Assembly: GCF_008360935.1 (NCBI RefSeq)
Contig: NZ_SRXO01000004.1
Span: forward strand, 124,001 to 188,000
DNA: 64,000 bases
Origin: Siccirubricoccus phaeus
GTDB taxonomy: Bacteria; Pseudomonadota; Alphaproteobacteria; Acetobacterales; Acetobacteraceae
Direction: 5' to 3'
Both the position numbers and the translations under genes were made by a program. A model generated the notes under the pieces. That model saw only the letters and a list, made by a program, of their open reading frames with translations, had not been told where the DNA came from and made no database searches. Positions 54,412 through 63,711 of this stretch are shown one piece after another; positions within the stretch are counted from its first letter, which is position 1, and each line of letters opens with the position of its first letter.

Positions 54412-54786
54412 TTAGCCGGGCGGGGGGGCGCCGCGACCACGGGCGTGAGGTTGCAGACCGTCGCCGCCAGGGGGATCGAAATGCGCAGGCGCACCGTCGC
54501 CCGCCTGGCCGGACACCGCGCCCGGACGGTGCGGCTGAGGGCCGTCGCCGCGCGGTGGGTCGAAATGCGCCGGGGCACCGCCTGCCTGGGTCCGGGCGGC
54601 GTTCGGGTTGTGCGGCTGCGGGCCATCGCCGCGTGTCGGGTCGAAGTGCGGATCCTGGCCGCGCTGTCCGGCGGTCTGGGCAAGCACCGGGCCTCGGTCG
54701 ACCACGTCGTCCGCGGTCGCCGGGGGGGCTAGGATGGCCGCTCCCGCCAGGGCAGCGACGGCCACCAGGGCATTGCGAAGAACCAT
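54412..54786 (-). CDS. secreted HFDPxxGDGPQPH-repeat protein
   Basis: A 124-aa protein. MVLRNALVAVAALAGAAILA with cleavage near ATADD is a signal peptide, and GGAGAG precedes ATG 54786. The mature part is three imperfect repeats of about 24 residues centred on HFDPxxGDGxQPH (HFDPTRGDGPQPH, HFDPPRGDGPQPH, HFDPPGGDGLQPH) with Ala/Gly/Gln linkers. His and Asp at fixed spacing suggest metal binding. No family is recognised. A diverged copy lies at 46504-46917. Confidence 0.65.
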   Translation of the reverse strand: MVLRNALVAVAALAGAAILAPPATADDVVDRGPVLAQTAGQRGQDPHFDPTRGDGPQPHNPNAARTQAGGAPAHFDPPRGDGPQPHRPGAVSGQAGDGAPAHFDPPGGDGLQPHARGRGAPPPG

Positions 54787-55064
54787 GTGCGCTCTCTCCT
54801 ACACTGGCCGCCTGGGAGATGGCAGCCGCGACGGACGTTGATTTCGGCCGCGAATGTCACAGGGTGCGTGCGGCGGCGCATCGTTTTGTTGCGGGACACC
54901 TGTCCCCAGGGCGACGGCCGCTTCGCCACTGCGATGGGCGTGCGACACCGACCAAAGGGCCAAGGTCGCGTCCTCGAAGCCTCGGGCGAAGGGGTGGGGA
55001 TGCTCTGGGCCGGGAGGAGCCTGCGCAACACACACGCACTCGCCGGTCGGGCGGAGCACCGCCC
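54787..55064. other. intergenic region without recognised gene
   Basis: About 280 bases. Short frames on both strands lack ribosome sites and recognisable features. Confidence 0.4.
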
Positions 55065-55891
55065 CTACCGCTTTCCTGAGGCGAGTTCGACGGTCCGAGC
55101 GGCGCGCGGACTAGGCGGCGCTCCAAGTCGCCAAGGATTCGCCCCTGAGGAAGGCGGCGCCCAAGATGCTTCGTTGCGAGCCGTCGCGCGCCGCGACGCC
55201 CGGTTTGCAGGTGGGGAGCCGGACGTCATGGGCGTCGGCCATCCGTCGGTGGGGGCCGCTGGGTGACCCGGCGGCCCCCACCGACGGATGGCCGGAGGCG
55301 GCGGCTCAGCTTCCGGGAGGACGGGGGACGCGGTCCGCAGGTCCGTGGCTTCCCAGGAAACCAGGCTGGGCGCCATGACGGCGTTCTGGTGATTCACCTG
55401 GACCTTCAGCGGTGCCCCGCTCGCCTGATCCAGCCAGATCGTCTCGACGTAGGAGTATGTCGTGCCTGCGACCTGCATACGGCGCTCGAGGCAGAAGGCG
55501 TCGAAGGTTCCTGCGAGGACCTGCACCGGACCTGTCCCGACAACGCGCCACGTCTCGTAGACGTGGATGCTGTTGCTGTCGCGGCCAAGCGAGAAGTAGC
55601 CGAGGCGTTCCTCGCGGCCAGCTGGAGAGGGAACGCCCGTCACCAGCCGGGTCAGCTCGGCGCGACCGCTGCGGTAGAACGCGCTGGTCGCGGCCCAGTA
55701 GCCGAGGAACCTGCGCTCGCCGTTCGCCATCGTGCAGACCAGCGGGTCGTTGGCGTCCTGGCCGCGGTAGGCCAGCCGCCCGCCTGCCGACTGCTCCACC
55801 ACCGTCCCCCCGGCGCGGGGCAGCGGAACTGATAGCTCTGGGCCTTCGCCGTCGACGCCGCCGCGAGCATGGCCGCGGCCAACACCATCAT
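55065..55891 (-). pseudogene. secreted hypothetical protein, frameshifted at a G run
   Basis: ATG 55891 or 55888 opens a signal peptide (MMVLAAAMLAAASTAKAQSY) followed by QFRCPAPGG. The frame then shifts: the rest (TVVEQSAGGRLAYRGQD, RFLGYWAATSAFYRSGRAEL, VYETWRVVGTGPVQVLAGTF, FCLERRMQVAGTTYSYVETI) lies in another frame. The join is at a run of six G on the coding strand (55806-55811). One extra G would restore a single protein. The sequence may be a true pseudogene, a slippage-controlled gene or an assembly error. The long low-complexity C-terminal tail past the hairpin at 55236-55294 is probably not coding. Confidence 0.6.
55236..55294. terminator. large perfect hairpin, possible terminator or repeat
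   Basis: Arms 55236-55259 and 55271-55294 are perfectly complementary over 24 bases, around an 11-base loop that itself contains GGGTGACCC. It is GC rich and has no T-tract. It lies where the frameshifted secreted gene should end. Strength suggests a bidirectional terminator, a REP-like element, or a structured RNA. Confidence 0.55.
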
Positions 55892-56064
55892 CGGACCATC
55901 TTCCTCTCCCTTCCCAGCCGCCCGTTGCCATGGACGAAGCCGGACGCGGTTGGGGCGGCCCTTCCGATCCCGCGCCGGTGGCGACGGGAAGCTGCCGCCC
56001 GGACATTGCGAAATAATAACGGATCCCACTCATTTTGTTACGGTGGCCGCGGCGAGCCCCGGCG

Positions 56065-57414
56065 TCAGGCGGGCCTGCCGTCGCCCGGAGCGGCGCGCGG
56101 CAGCCGCAACGCCGCCACGGTCCCCTGCCCCGGCACGCGGGCGAGGTCGAGCGTCCCGCCATGCGCCTCGGCGATGGCGCGCGCGGTGGGCAGGCCCAGG
56201 CCGCTGCCGCCCCCGGCCGCGCGGGCCCGGTCGCCGCGGAAGAAGGGCTCGAAGGCGCGGGCGAGATCCCCGGGCTGCAGGCCGGGCCCCCGGTCGCCCA
56301 CCCGCACCTCCACGTCCGTCCCGGTCGCCAGCACCTCGACCCAGGGCTCGCTCCCGTATTTCAGCGCGTTCTCGACGAGGTTGCGGACCGCCCGCTTCAG
56401 CGCCACCGGCCGTGCCGGGACCATGGCGTCGTCCAGCCTGCGCTCCTCGACCGCCGCGCCGGACTCGGCGAACTCGTCCACCACCACCTGCACCAGCGCC
56501 GCGACCGAGACCGGGACCACCGGCTCCCCGCCACCGTCGCCGCCGCGCAGGTAGGCCAGCACGTCGCCCACCATCCCTTCCATCTCCGCCAGATCGCGCA
56601 GCAGCCTCCGGCGCAGCGCCGCGTCCGGCAGCTCGTCAACGCGCAGCTTGAGGCGGGCGAGCGGCGACATCAGGTCGTGCGAGAGCGCGCCGAGCGCCAG
56701 TGAGCGCTGGCGCAGCAGGTCGCGCACCCGCCGCATGGCCCCGTCGAGCGCCTCCGCGACCTCGCGCACCTCCCGCGGGCCGCCGACCGGCGGCAGCGGC
56801 GCGTCGCTGTCCGGCGGCAGGCCGCGCACCGCCCGCGCGAGCCGGGACAGCGGTGCCGCGGCCACGCGCGAGGCGAAAGCGACGCAGAGCAGCAGCGCGA
56901 AGGCGATCGCGCCGACGGCGACCCGGAAGGCGGCGTCGTCGGCCGCGATCAGCGACACGGCCAGCACCCGGGCGTTCACCCAGCTGCCGTCGGCGAGCCG
57001 GACGCTGACGATCGCCTCGCGCAGCGCGCCGTGGGCGGCGTCCGGGACGCCCGGGGCGGCGCGGAGCTCGCGCGCCACCTCGGCGAGGCGCCCGACATGG
57101 GCGAGGTCCGGCGCCGCCCTGGCCCGCTCCCGCGGCAGTTCCGGACCAGCGCCCCACGCCACCTCGACGTCGGGACCGGACAGGGCGCGGGCGAGGGACG
57201 GGCGATCGGACGGCGCGGCGCCCGCGATCGCCTCCACCGCCCCGGCGATCCGGTGCGCCGCGACCTCGGCCGCGCCGTGCTCGGCGGCCCGACGCAGCAG
57301 CGCGGCGTGCATGACGAGGCTCGCCACCAAGAGGAGGACCAGCGCGGCGGCACCGGGGGCGAGGATGCGCGCCGCGAGGGTGTCGGGCAGCCAGCGTCCC
57401 GGCCCGACGGTCAC
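56065..57414 (-). CDS. sensor histidine kinase of the czc-linked two-component system
   Basis: A 449-aa membrane kinase. A first hydrophobic helix (APGAAALVLLLVASLVMHAA) and a second near residue 165 (VAVGAIAFALLLCVAFASRV) bracket a periplasmic domain. An HAMP-like linker leads to the H-box ALGALSHDLMSPLARLKLRV, then N-box VRNLVENALKYGS, D-box GDRGPGLQPGD and G-box GGGSGLGL. It starts with GTG inside the stop of the response-regulator gene (GTGA). Together with that gene it should sense periplasmic metal and control the preceding efflux genes. Confidence 0.92.
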   Translation of the reverse strand: MTVGPGRWLPDTLAARILAPGAAALVLLLVASLVMHAALLRRAAEHGAAEVAAHRIAGAVEAIAGAAPSDRPSLARALSGPDVEVAWGAGPELPRERARAAPDLAHVGRLAEVARELRAAPGVPDAAHGALREAIVSVRLADGSWVNARVLAVSLIAADDAAFRVAVGAIAFALLLCVAFASRVAAAPLSRLARAVRGLPPDSDAPLPPVGGPREVREVAEALDGAMRRVRDLLRQRSLALGALSHDLMSPLARLKLRVDELPDAALRRRLLRDLAEMEGMVGDVLAYLRGGDGGGEPVVPVSVAALVQVVVDEFAESGAAVEERRLDDAMVPARPVALKRAVRNLVENALKYGSEPWVEVLATGTDVEVRVGDRGPGLQPGDLARAFEPFFRGDRARAAGGGSGLGLPTARAIAEAHGGTLDLARVPGQGTVAALRLPRAAPGDGRPA

Positions 57415-58166
57415 GACCACTCCACGTCGCAGGCGAGCATGTACCCGGCGCCGCGCAGGGTCTTGATCACCCCGACGGCTTCGTCGTGGCGGCCGCCGAG
57501 CTTGCCGCGCAGGCGGCTGACCTGGGCGTCGACCGAGCGCCCCAGGCCGCCGAAGGCGCGGCCGCGGGCGAGGTCGAGCAGCTGGTCGCGCGAGAGGACC
57601 CGCTGCGGCCGCTCGACGAAGGCGATCAGCAGGTCGTACTCGCCGCTGGTCAGCTCGACGCGCCCGCCGCCGGGGGCCGTGAGCTCGCGCCGCCGCGTGT
57701 CGAGCGTCCAGCCGCCGAACACGGCGCGGTCCCGGCCGCCGCCCACGCCCGCCGTCCCGCCGCCGTCCCGTCGGCGCAGCACGGCGCGGATTCGCGCCAC
57801 CAGCTCGCGCGGGTCGGGCGGCTTGACCATGTAGTCGTCGGCACCGAGTTCGAGGCCGATGACGCGGTCGGACGCCTCGCCGAGCGCCGTCAGCAGGATC
57901 ACCGGAAGGTCGCCCTGCGCGCGGATCTCGCGGCACAGCTCGAAGCCCGATCGGCCCGGCAGCATGACATCGAGCAGCGCGAGGTCCACCCGGGCGGCCC
58001 CGGCCAGCACCTCGCGCATCTCGACGCCGTTGCGCGCGCCGCTCGCGCGGAACCCGCTCCGGCGCAGCAGGGAGAGCAGCAATGGCCGCAGCTCCCCGTC
58101 GTCCTCGACGACCAGGACGTGCCGCCCCTCGCCCGAGAGGACGGGCGGCGGATCGCCTTCGCTCAC
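57411..58166 (-). CDS. OmpR-family response regulator
   Basis: A 251-aa regulator. The receiver domain has VLVVEDDGELRPLLLSLLRR, phospho-acceptor Asp in ALLDVMLPGRSG, LTALGEASD and the Lys in DDYMVKPPDPRELVARI. The C-terminal winged helix has LTSGEYDLLIAFVERPQRVL and the recognition helix RSVDAQVSRLRGKLGG. GTG 58166 was chosen; it follows the zinc-ribbon gene by 13 bases. Very likely activates the czc genes upstream in response to its partner kinase. Confidence 0.92.
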   Translation of the reverse strand: MSEGDPPPVLSGEGRHVLVVEDDGELRPLLLSLLRRSGFRASGARNGVEMREVLAGAARVDLALLDVMLPGRSGFELCREIRAQGDLPVILLTALGEASDRVIGLELGADDYMVKPPDPRELVARIRAVLRRRDGGGTAGVGGGRDRAVFGGWTLDTRRRELTAPGGGRVELTSGEYDLLIAFVERPQRVLSRDQLLDLARGRAFGGLGRSVDAQVSRLRGKLGGRHDEAVGVIKTLRGAGYMLACDVEWS

Positions 58167-58179
58167 GGCACCACCCGCC

Positions 58180-58500
58180 TCACTCGAACAGGTCCCGCAA
58201 CCAGGATCTCCACTGATCGCCGATGCCTCCCTCGCGGTGGCCGCGGGGCACCGGCGGCGGGGGCCGCTGGCTCCAGCCACCGGCTGGCTGGCCGGGGGCG
58301 GGCAACGCGGACGGGGAAGGCGCGTCCCACGCCGCGCCGCGGTCGATGAGCTTGTCGAGCTCGCCGCGGCCGAGCCAGACACCGCGGCATGTCGGGCAGC
58401 GGTCGATCCTGATGCCCTCGCGGCCGCCCGCCACCAGGTCCACCCGGCACACCGGGCACAGCATCCCGGCACGGCTCTCGCCCTGCTGGACCTCGTCCAT
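58180..58500 (-). CDS. zf-TFIIB-type zinc-ribbon protein
   Basis: A 106-aa protein. MLCPVCRVDLVAG and IDRCPTCRGVWLGRGELDKL form the CPxC...CxxC zinc ribbon followed by the helix typical of zf-TFIIB/COG3809 proteins. The rest is Pro/Gly rich, ending in DQWRSWLRDLFE. AAGGAGGG precedes ATG 58500. It stands between the secreted protein gene and the response regulator in the czc operon. Its role there is unknown. Confidence 0.85.
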   Translation of the reverse strand: MDEVQQGESRAGMLCPVCRVDLVAGGREGIRIDRCPTCRGVWLGRGELDKLIDRGAAWDAPSPSALPAPGQPAGGWSQRPPPPVPRGHREGGIGDQWRSWLRDLFE

Positions 58501-58604
58501 GTGTCCCTCCTTCGCTTGACGGGAACCGGCGGCCCGCCCGCGCCCGGCCGCGCGGCTCCGATGACCACGGCGGCGACCGGGACCGGCAGGTCGGCACCCG
58601 TGAC

Positions 58605-59144
58605 TCACAGGGGCGAGCACCGCCCGATGGTGATGGACGGCGAGTCCGTGTCGGGCTCGTCGCCCGTTCGGCCCGACAGCCAGCCGCCCTGGTAGTAGGA
58701 CTGGTAGCGCAGGGTGTCCCGGTTGATGGTGAAGTCGACCGTGCCGAAGATCCGGCACCTGAGCAGGCCGCGTCGAAAGTCGCCCTCGCAAGGATACCTC
58801 GCCCGCTTTCCATCCTCGCCCGCGACCCAGAGGAACTCGACGGAGGGGTGCTGCAGCAGCTCGCGCCACAGGGCGACGTCGCCGCCGTCGGCGCGCCGCA
58901 CGACGTAGTCCTCGCCGGTCGTCCTGAACGGGGTGGCGACCCACTCGCGGGCCGTGCGGTCGTAGCGCATCCCGGCGGCCTGCTCGGCCACGCACAGCCA
59001 CCCGTCCTGCGCCAGCGCGCGGTCGGCAACCACCATCGCCATCGCGCACACGAGGCATCGCCAGCCCACCGACCTGCCCGGCCCGGTGGGCGCGCAGTCC
59101 CGGCCGGGCGAGCAGGACGGGGGGACTGGAGAGTCGCTCCGCAT
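58605..59144 (-). CDS. secreted hypothetical protein of the czc operon, 179 aa
   Basis: ATG 59144 follows AGGAGGGAAGG. The N-terminus has a long polar region and then a hydrophobic segment (WRCLVCAMAMVVADRALAQ) with likely cleavage after ALAQ. The mature protein contains DGWLCVAEQAAGMRYD, WVATPFRTTGEDYVV, RYPCEGDFRRGLLRCRIFG and FTINRDTLRYQSYYQGGWL. Four or five cysteines could form disulfides. No family is recognised. It begins 13 bases after the czcA stop, so it is co-transcribed with the efflux pump. Confidence 0.75.
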   Translation of the reverse strand: MRSDSPVPPSCSPGRDCAPTGPGRSVGWRCLVCAMAMVVADRALAQDGWLCVAEQAAGMRYDRTAREWVATPFRTTGEDYVVRRADGGDVALWRELLQHPSVEFLWVAGEDGKRARYPCEGDFRRGLLRCRIFGTVDFTINRDTLRYQSYYQGGWLSGRTGDEPDTDSPSITIGRCSPL

Positions 59145-59157
59145 CGTGCCTTCCCTC

Positions 59158-62100
59158 CTACTTGGCCGGGGTCCGGCGGCTCGCCAGCAGGGCGACCTCG
59201 GGCTCCGGCACGGGCCGGAGCCCAACATCCTCGAGCGGCGCCACGTCGGCGCTGCCGAACCTCGAGTACAGGGCGGGCAGCACCATCAGGGTGAGCAGGG
59301 TCGCGGTGATCAGGCCGCCGATGACCACCGTGGCGATCGGCTTCTGCACCTCGGCGCCTGCCCCTGTGGCGATCGCCATCGGCACGAAGCCGAGCGAGGC
59401 GACGAGGGCGGTCATCGCCACCGGCCGCAGCCGGTCCATCGCCCCCTGCCGGATGGCCTCGTCCCGGCCCAGGCCCTCGCCGCGCAACTGCTTGATGTGG
59501 TTCAGCATGACCAGCCCATTGAGCACGGCCACCCCCGAGAGCGCGATGAAGCCGACCGCCGCCGAGACCGAGAGCGGCATGTCCCGGAGCCAGAGCGTGG
59601 CGATGCCGCCGGTCAGCGCCAGGGGCACCGCGCTGAACACCAGCAGCGCGTCGCGCGGCGAGCCGAGGGCGGTGTAGAGCAGCAGGAAGATCAGGAAGAA
59701 CACCGCGGGCACGACCACCGTCAGCCGCTGGCGCGCCGCCTCCAGGTTCTCGAACTGCCCGCCCCAGGTGATGAAATAGCCGGAGGGCAGGCGCACCTCG
59801 GCCTCCACCCGCGCCTGCGCCTCGGCCACCACCGAGGCGATGTCACGCCCCCGGACGTTGGCGGTGACGACAACGCGGCGCCTGCCGTTCTCCCGGCTGA
59901 CCTGGTTCGGCCCCTCGGTCAGGCGGAACGACGCCAGGCTACGGAGCGGCACTGTGGCGGCGCCCGCCCCCGAACGGCCTTCCGAGGGCAGGGCCACGGG
60001 CAGGTTGCGCAGCGCCTCGATGTCGGCGCGCACCGCCTCCGGCACCCGCACCACGATGGGGAAGCGGCGGTCGCCCTCGAAGACCCAGCCCGCCTCGCGC
60101 CCGCCGATGGCGGTGCCGATGACCTCCTGCACCGCGCTCAGGCTGAGCCCGCGCCGGGCGATCTCCGCCTTGTCCACGGTGATCTCGAGGAAGGGCAGCC
60201 CGGTCGCCTGCTCCACCCGGACGTCCTCGGCGCCCGCGACGCCGCGCAGTACACCCGCGACCTGGTTGGCAGCGGCGAGCATCGGCCCGAACTCCTCGCC
60301 GAAGACCTTGACCGCGAGGTCGCCGCGGGTGCCCGCCAGCAGCTCGTTGAAGCGCATCTGGATCGGCTGGGTGAACTCGTAGTTGTTGCCCGGCAGGCCC
60401 CTGGCGGCCTCCTCGATGCGCCGGACCAGCTCCCCTTTGGGGAGCAACGGGTCGGGCCACTGCTCGCGGGGCTTCAGGATGATGAAGGCATCCGAGACGT
60501 TGACCGGCATCGGGTCGGCCGCCACCTCGGCGGTGCCGGTCTTCGAGAAGACGACCGCGACCTCGGGGAAGCGCGAGACCGTCTCCTCGACCCGGAGCTG
60601 CATCGCCTGCGACTGGGTCAGCGACGTCGAGGGGATGCGCAGCGCGTGCATGGCGATGTTGCCTTCGTCGAGTTGCGGGATGAACTCCGAGCCGAGCCGG
60701 GCGCCAAGGACAAGCGAGCCAAGGAAAAGCAGGGCAGAGGCGCCGATGACCGGCACCGGCCGCCGCAGGGCCAGCGCCAGCGCCGGGGCGTAGCCGCGCT
60801 TGAGCGCGCGGACCAGCCAGTTGTCCTTCTCCTGCACCTTGCCGGTGACCACCAGTGCGACCATCGCCGGGACGAAGGTGAGCGAGAGCACGAAGGCCAC
60901 CGCCAGGGCGATGATCACGGTCAGCGCCATGGGCGCGAACATCTTACCCTCGACGCCCTGGAAGGTGAGCAAGGGCACGTAGACCAGGATGATGATCGCC
61001 TGCCCGAAGACCGAGGGCCGGATCATCTCCCGCGCCGAGGCGGCCACCGTCTCCAGCCGCTCGCGCAGGTGCAGCGTCCGCCCGAGCGCGTGCTGCCGCT
61101 CCGCCAGGTGCCGCAGGCTGTTCTCGGTGATGATGACGGCCCCGTCCACGATCAGGCCGAAGTCGAGCGCGCCCAGGCTCATCAGGTTGGCGCTGATGCC
61201 GCCCTCCAGCATCCCGGTCGCGGTCAGCAGCATCGTCACCGGGATGACCAGCGCGGTGACCACCGCCGCGCGCAGGTTGCCGAGCAGCAGGAACAGCACG
61301 ACGATGACCAGCAGCGCACCCTCGGCCAGGTTCTTCGCCACCGTGCGGATGGTGGCGTCCACCAGCTCGGTCCGGTTCAGCACGGTGCGGAGCTCGATGC
61401 CGGGCGGCATCGAGCGGGCGATTTCCTTGATCTTGGCGTCCACCGCCGCGGCCACGGTGCGGCTGTTCTCGCCGATCAGCATCAGCGCCGTGCCGACCAC
61501 GGCCTCCTTCCCGTCGGCACTCGCGCTGCCGGTGCGCAGCTCCTTGCCGACCTCGACCCGGGCGATGTCGCGCACCCGCACGGGGACGCCCTCGCGCGTC
61601 GTCACCACCACGTTGCGGATGTCCTCGATGGTCTCCAGCCGCCCGCCGGAGCGGACCACGTAGCCCTCGCCGCCGCGCTCCAGGTAGCCCGCGCCGCGGC
61701 TGGCGTTGTTGCGCTCGAGCGCCTCCGCGACATCGGCGAAGGACAGGCCGAGGCCAATGAGCCGCGCCGGGTCGGGCTGGACATGGTACTGCTTCACGTA
61801 GCCGCCGATCGCGTCCACCCCCGCGACGCCGGGCACGTTGCGGAGCTGCGGCCGGATGACCCAGTCCTGGAGTGTCCGGAGGTACGCCGTCCGCTCCAGT
61901 TCCGTCGTGAGGCGCTGGCCCTCGGGGGTCAGGTAGCTCCCGTCCGCCTGCCAGCCGGGGCGGCCGTCGCGGACCGTGTCGCCCTCGCGGCGCGGCGCCC
62001 AGTCCACCGTCCACATGTAGACCTCGCCGAGGCCGGTCGAGATCGGCCCCATGCGCGGCTCGACCCCCTCGGGCAGCAGCTCGCGCGCCTCGGTCAGCCG

Positions 62101-62436
62101 CTCCAGCACCTGCTGGCGGGCGTAGTAGATGTCGACATCGTCGCGGAAGATGGCGACGACCTGGCTGAAGCCGTTGCGCGACAGCGAGCGCGTGGATTGC
62201 AGGCCACGGATCCCGGCCAGCGCGGTCTCGACCGGGAAGGTGACCTGCTTCTCCACCTCGTAGGGCGAGAGGGCGGGCGCCAGGGTGTTGATCTGAACCT
62301 GGTTGTTGGTGATGTCCGGCACCGCGTCGATCGGCAGCGACTGCAAGGAGCGCAGGCCGAACCCGGCGGCGGCGGCGACCAGCAGCACCACCAGCCAGCG
62401 CTGGCGGACCGAGAAGTCGAGGATGCGTGCGATCAC
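59158..62436 (-). CDS. czcA: CzcA/CusA-type heavy-metal RND efflux pump
   Basis: A 1092-aa inner-membrane proton/metal antiporter. The HME-RND start MIARILDFSVRQRWLVVLLV, PDITNNQVQINTLAPALSP and the helix-4 motif GALDFGLIVDGAVIITENSL (carrying the acidic residues for proton relay) are clear. Large periplasmic loops lie after TM1 and TM7. The start is GTG, 12 bases after czcB. The DFGLIVDG pattern points to divalent cations (Zn/Co/Cd/Ni) rather than Cu(I), for which methionine clusters are expected. The name czcA is by family; the metal is not proven. Confidence 0.93.
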   Translation of the reverse strand: MIARILDFSVRQRWLVVLLVAAAAGFGLRSLQSLPIDAVPDITNNQVQINTLAPALSPYEVEKQVTFPVETALAGIRGLQSTRSLSRNGFSQVVAIFRDDVDIYYARQQVLERLTEARELLPEGVEPRMGPISTGLGEVYMWTVDWAPRREGDTVRDGRPGWQADGSYLTPEGQRLTTELERTAYLRTLQDWVIRPQLRNVPGVAGVDAIGGYVKQYHVQPDPARLIGLGLSFADVAEALERNNASRGAGYLERGGEGYVVRSGGRLETIEDIRNVVVTTREGVPVRVRDIARVEVGKELRTGSASADGKEAVVGTALMLIGENSRTVAAAVDAKIKEIARSMPPGIELRTVLNRTELVDATIRTVAKNLAEGALLVIVVLFLLLGNLRAAVVTALVIPVTMLLTATGMLEGGISANLMSLGALDFGLIVDGAVIITENSLRHLAERQHALGRTLHLRERLETVAASAREMIRPSVFGQAIIILVYVPLLTFQGVEGKMFAPMALTVIIALAVAFVLSLTFVPAMVALVVTGKVQEKDNWLVRALKRGYAPALALALRRPVPVIGASALLFLGSLVLGARLGSEFIPQLDEGNIAMHALRIPSTSLTQSQAMQLRVEETVSRFPEVAVVFSKTGTAEVAADPMPVNVSDAFIILKPREQWPDPLLPKGELVRRIEEAARGLPGNNYEFTQPIQMRFNELLAGTRGDLAVKVFGEEFGPMLAAANQVAGVLRGVAGAEDVRVEQATGLPFLEITVDKAEIARRGLSLSAVQEVIGTAIGGREAGWVFEGDRRFPIVVRVPEAVRADIEALRNLPVALPSEGRSGAGAATVPLRSLASFRLTEGPNQVSRENGRRRVVVTANVRGRDIASVVAEAQARVEAEVRLPSGYFITWGGQFENLEAARQRLTVVVPAVFFLIFLLLYTALGSPRDALLVFSAVPLALTGGIATLWLRDMPLSVSAAVGFIALSGVAVLNGLVMLNHIKQLRGEGLGRDEAIRQGAMDRLRPVAMTALVASLGFVPMAIATGAGAEVQKPIATVVIGGLITATLLTLMVLPALYSRFGSADVAPLEDVGLRPVPEPEVALLASRRTPAK

Positions 62437-62448
62437 GTGGGCCGCCTT

Positions 62449-63711
62449 TCAGTGCGAGTGCTCGGCCTCGGATTTCCCGAGCTCGGCCTTGAGGACGAAG
62501 GTGTTGGCGGCGGCGTAGGGCTCGCCCGGGTCGAGGCCGAAGACCACCTCGACCCCCTCCTGGTCGCCGCGGCCGAGCACCACCTCGCGCTTCTCGAAGC
62601 CCTCCGGCGTTCGGACGAAGACGACGCTCTCGCTCTCGACCTGCTGCACCGCCGCGCGGGGCACCAGGACGTCCACGCGCTGCTCCTCGGTGGCGACCTC
62701 GGCGGTGACGAAGCCGCCCGGCCGGAAGGCGCCCTCCGGGTTCGGCGCCTCGACCACGGCGCGGGCCGAGCGGGTCTCCGGGTCCAGCACGGGGCTGAGG
62801 AAGACGATACGGCCCTCGCCGCGCGCCTCACCCTCGCCCCGGATCCGCACCGCCATGCCCTCCTTCACGAAGGTCAGGTCGGTGGGAGGCACCGCCATCT
62901 CCACCCAGACGGTGGACAGGTCGGCCACGGTGTAGACCTCCGCCTCGGCCGAGATGGCGGCGCCGAGCACGACGGGGCGTGCGGTGATCCGCCCGGCGAT
63001 CGGCGCCCGGACCTCCTGGCGCCGCAGCGCCTCGATGGGCTGGCGCGGCAGGGCCTCGACCTCCACCTGACCAAGGCCTAGGGCCGCCAGCTTCTGGCGG
63101 GCGAGGTCGAGGCGGATCTGCGCCTCCTGCCAGTCGGTCCGCGCCTTCAGGAAATCCTGCTCGGCGGAGACCTTGCGCTGCCACAGCCGCTGCTCGCGCT
63201 CGAAGGTGACGCGGGCGAGTTCGGTGGTCCGCAACGCCGCGAGGTACTCACCCTTCACAGTGGCGATCTCGGCGCTCTCCACCAGGGCCAGGACATCGCC
63301 CACCGCGGCCGTGTCGCCGAGGCGCTTGTTCAGCGCCGTGACGATGCCCGCGACACGCGCCGGGACGCGGGCCAGCTTGTCGGCGTTCGCGGCCACGGTC
63401 CCGGGCAGGGAGACGCGCCGCGCCACGGTGCCGGGACCCGCCTCCGCCACCTCGATGCTGGCGGCGGCGACCTGCTCCTCCGTCATGCGGACGGTGCCCT
63501 CGGGCGCCTCGTCGCCGTGCTCCTCGCCCGGCCCGTGGGCGTGGCCGCCGCCCTTGCTGCCCGCGGGTCCCGCGGCTCGGGCCGAGGCCACGGCCTCGAC
63601 CGGCGGCGCAAAGCCGAGGGCGGCACGCAGGGTGGCGGGCACGCCGGGCACCAGCACCGCGGCGGCGATGGCGAGGGAGGCGCCCGCGAGGAGCGTGAGG
63701 ACGGATTTCAT
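62449..63711 (-). CDS. czcB: CzcB-type periplasmic adaptor
   Basis: A 420-aa membrane-fusion protein. A signal or anchor (MKSVLTLLAGASLAIAAAVL), a His-containing segment (KGGGHAHGPGEEHGDEAPEG), then EEQVAAASIEVAEAGPG, the lipoyl/hairpin with SLPGTVAANADKLARVPARV, LNKRLGDTAAVGDVLALVES and VRAPIAGRITARPVVLGAAI, and beta-barrel VWVEMAVPPTDL. It ends in His (SEAEHSH). It links CzcA to the outer-membrane channel CzcC; its ATG overlaps the czcC stop. Confidence 0.93.
   Translation of the reverse strand: MKSVLTLLAGASLAIAAAVLVPGVPATLRAALGFAPPVEAVASARAAGPAGSKGGGHAHGPGEEHGDEAPEGTVRMTEEQVAAASIEVAEAGPGTVARRVSLPGTVAANADKLARVPARVAGIVTALNKRLGDTAAVGDVLALVESAEIATVKGEYLAALRTTELARVTFEREQRLWQRKVSAEQDFLKARTDWQEAQIRLDLARQKLAALGLGQVEVEALPRQPIEALRRQEVRAPIAGRITARPVVLGAAISAEAEVYTVADLSTVWVEMAVPPTDLTFVKEGMAVRIRGEGEARGEGRIVFLSPVLDPETRSARAVVEAPNPEGAFRPGGFVTAEVATEEQRVDVLVPRAAVQQVESESVVFVRTPEGFEKREVVLGRGDQEGVEVVFGLDPGEPYAAANTFVLKAELGKSEAEHSH

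Noticed and set aside
59086-63081. 1331-codon open frame on the plus strand
   Set aside because: It lies antisense to czcA and czcB, is composed of His/Arg/Gly/Asp-rich shadow sequence and has no ribosome site or domain.
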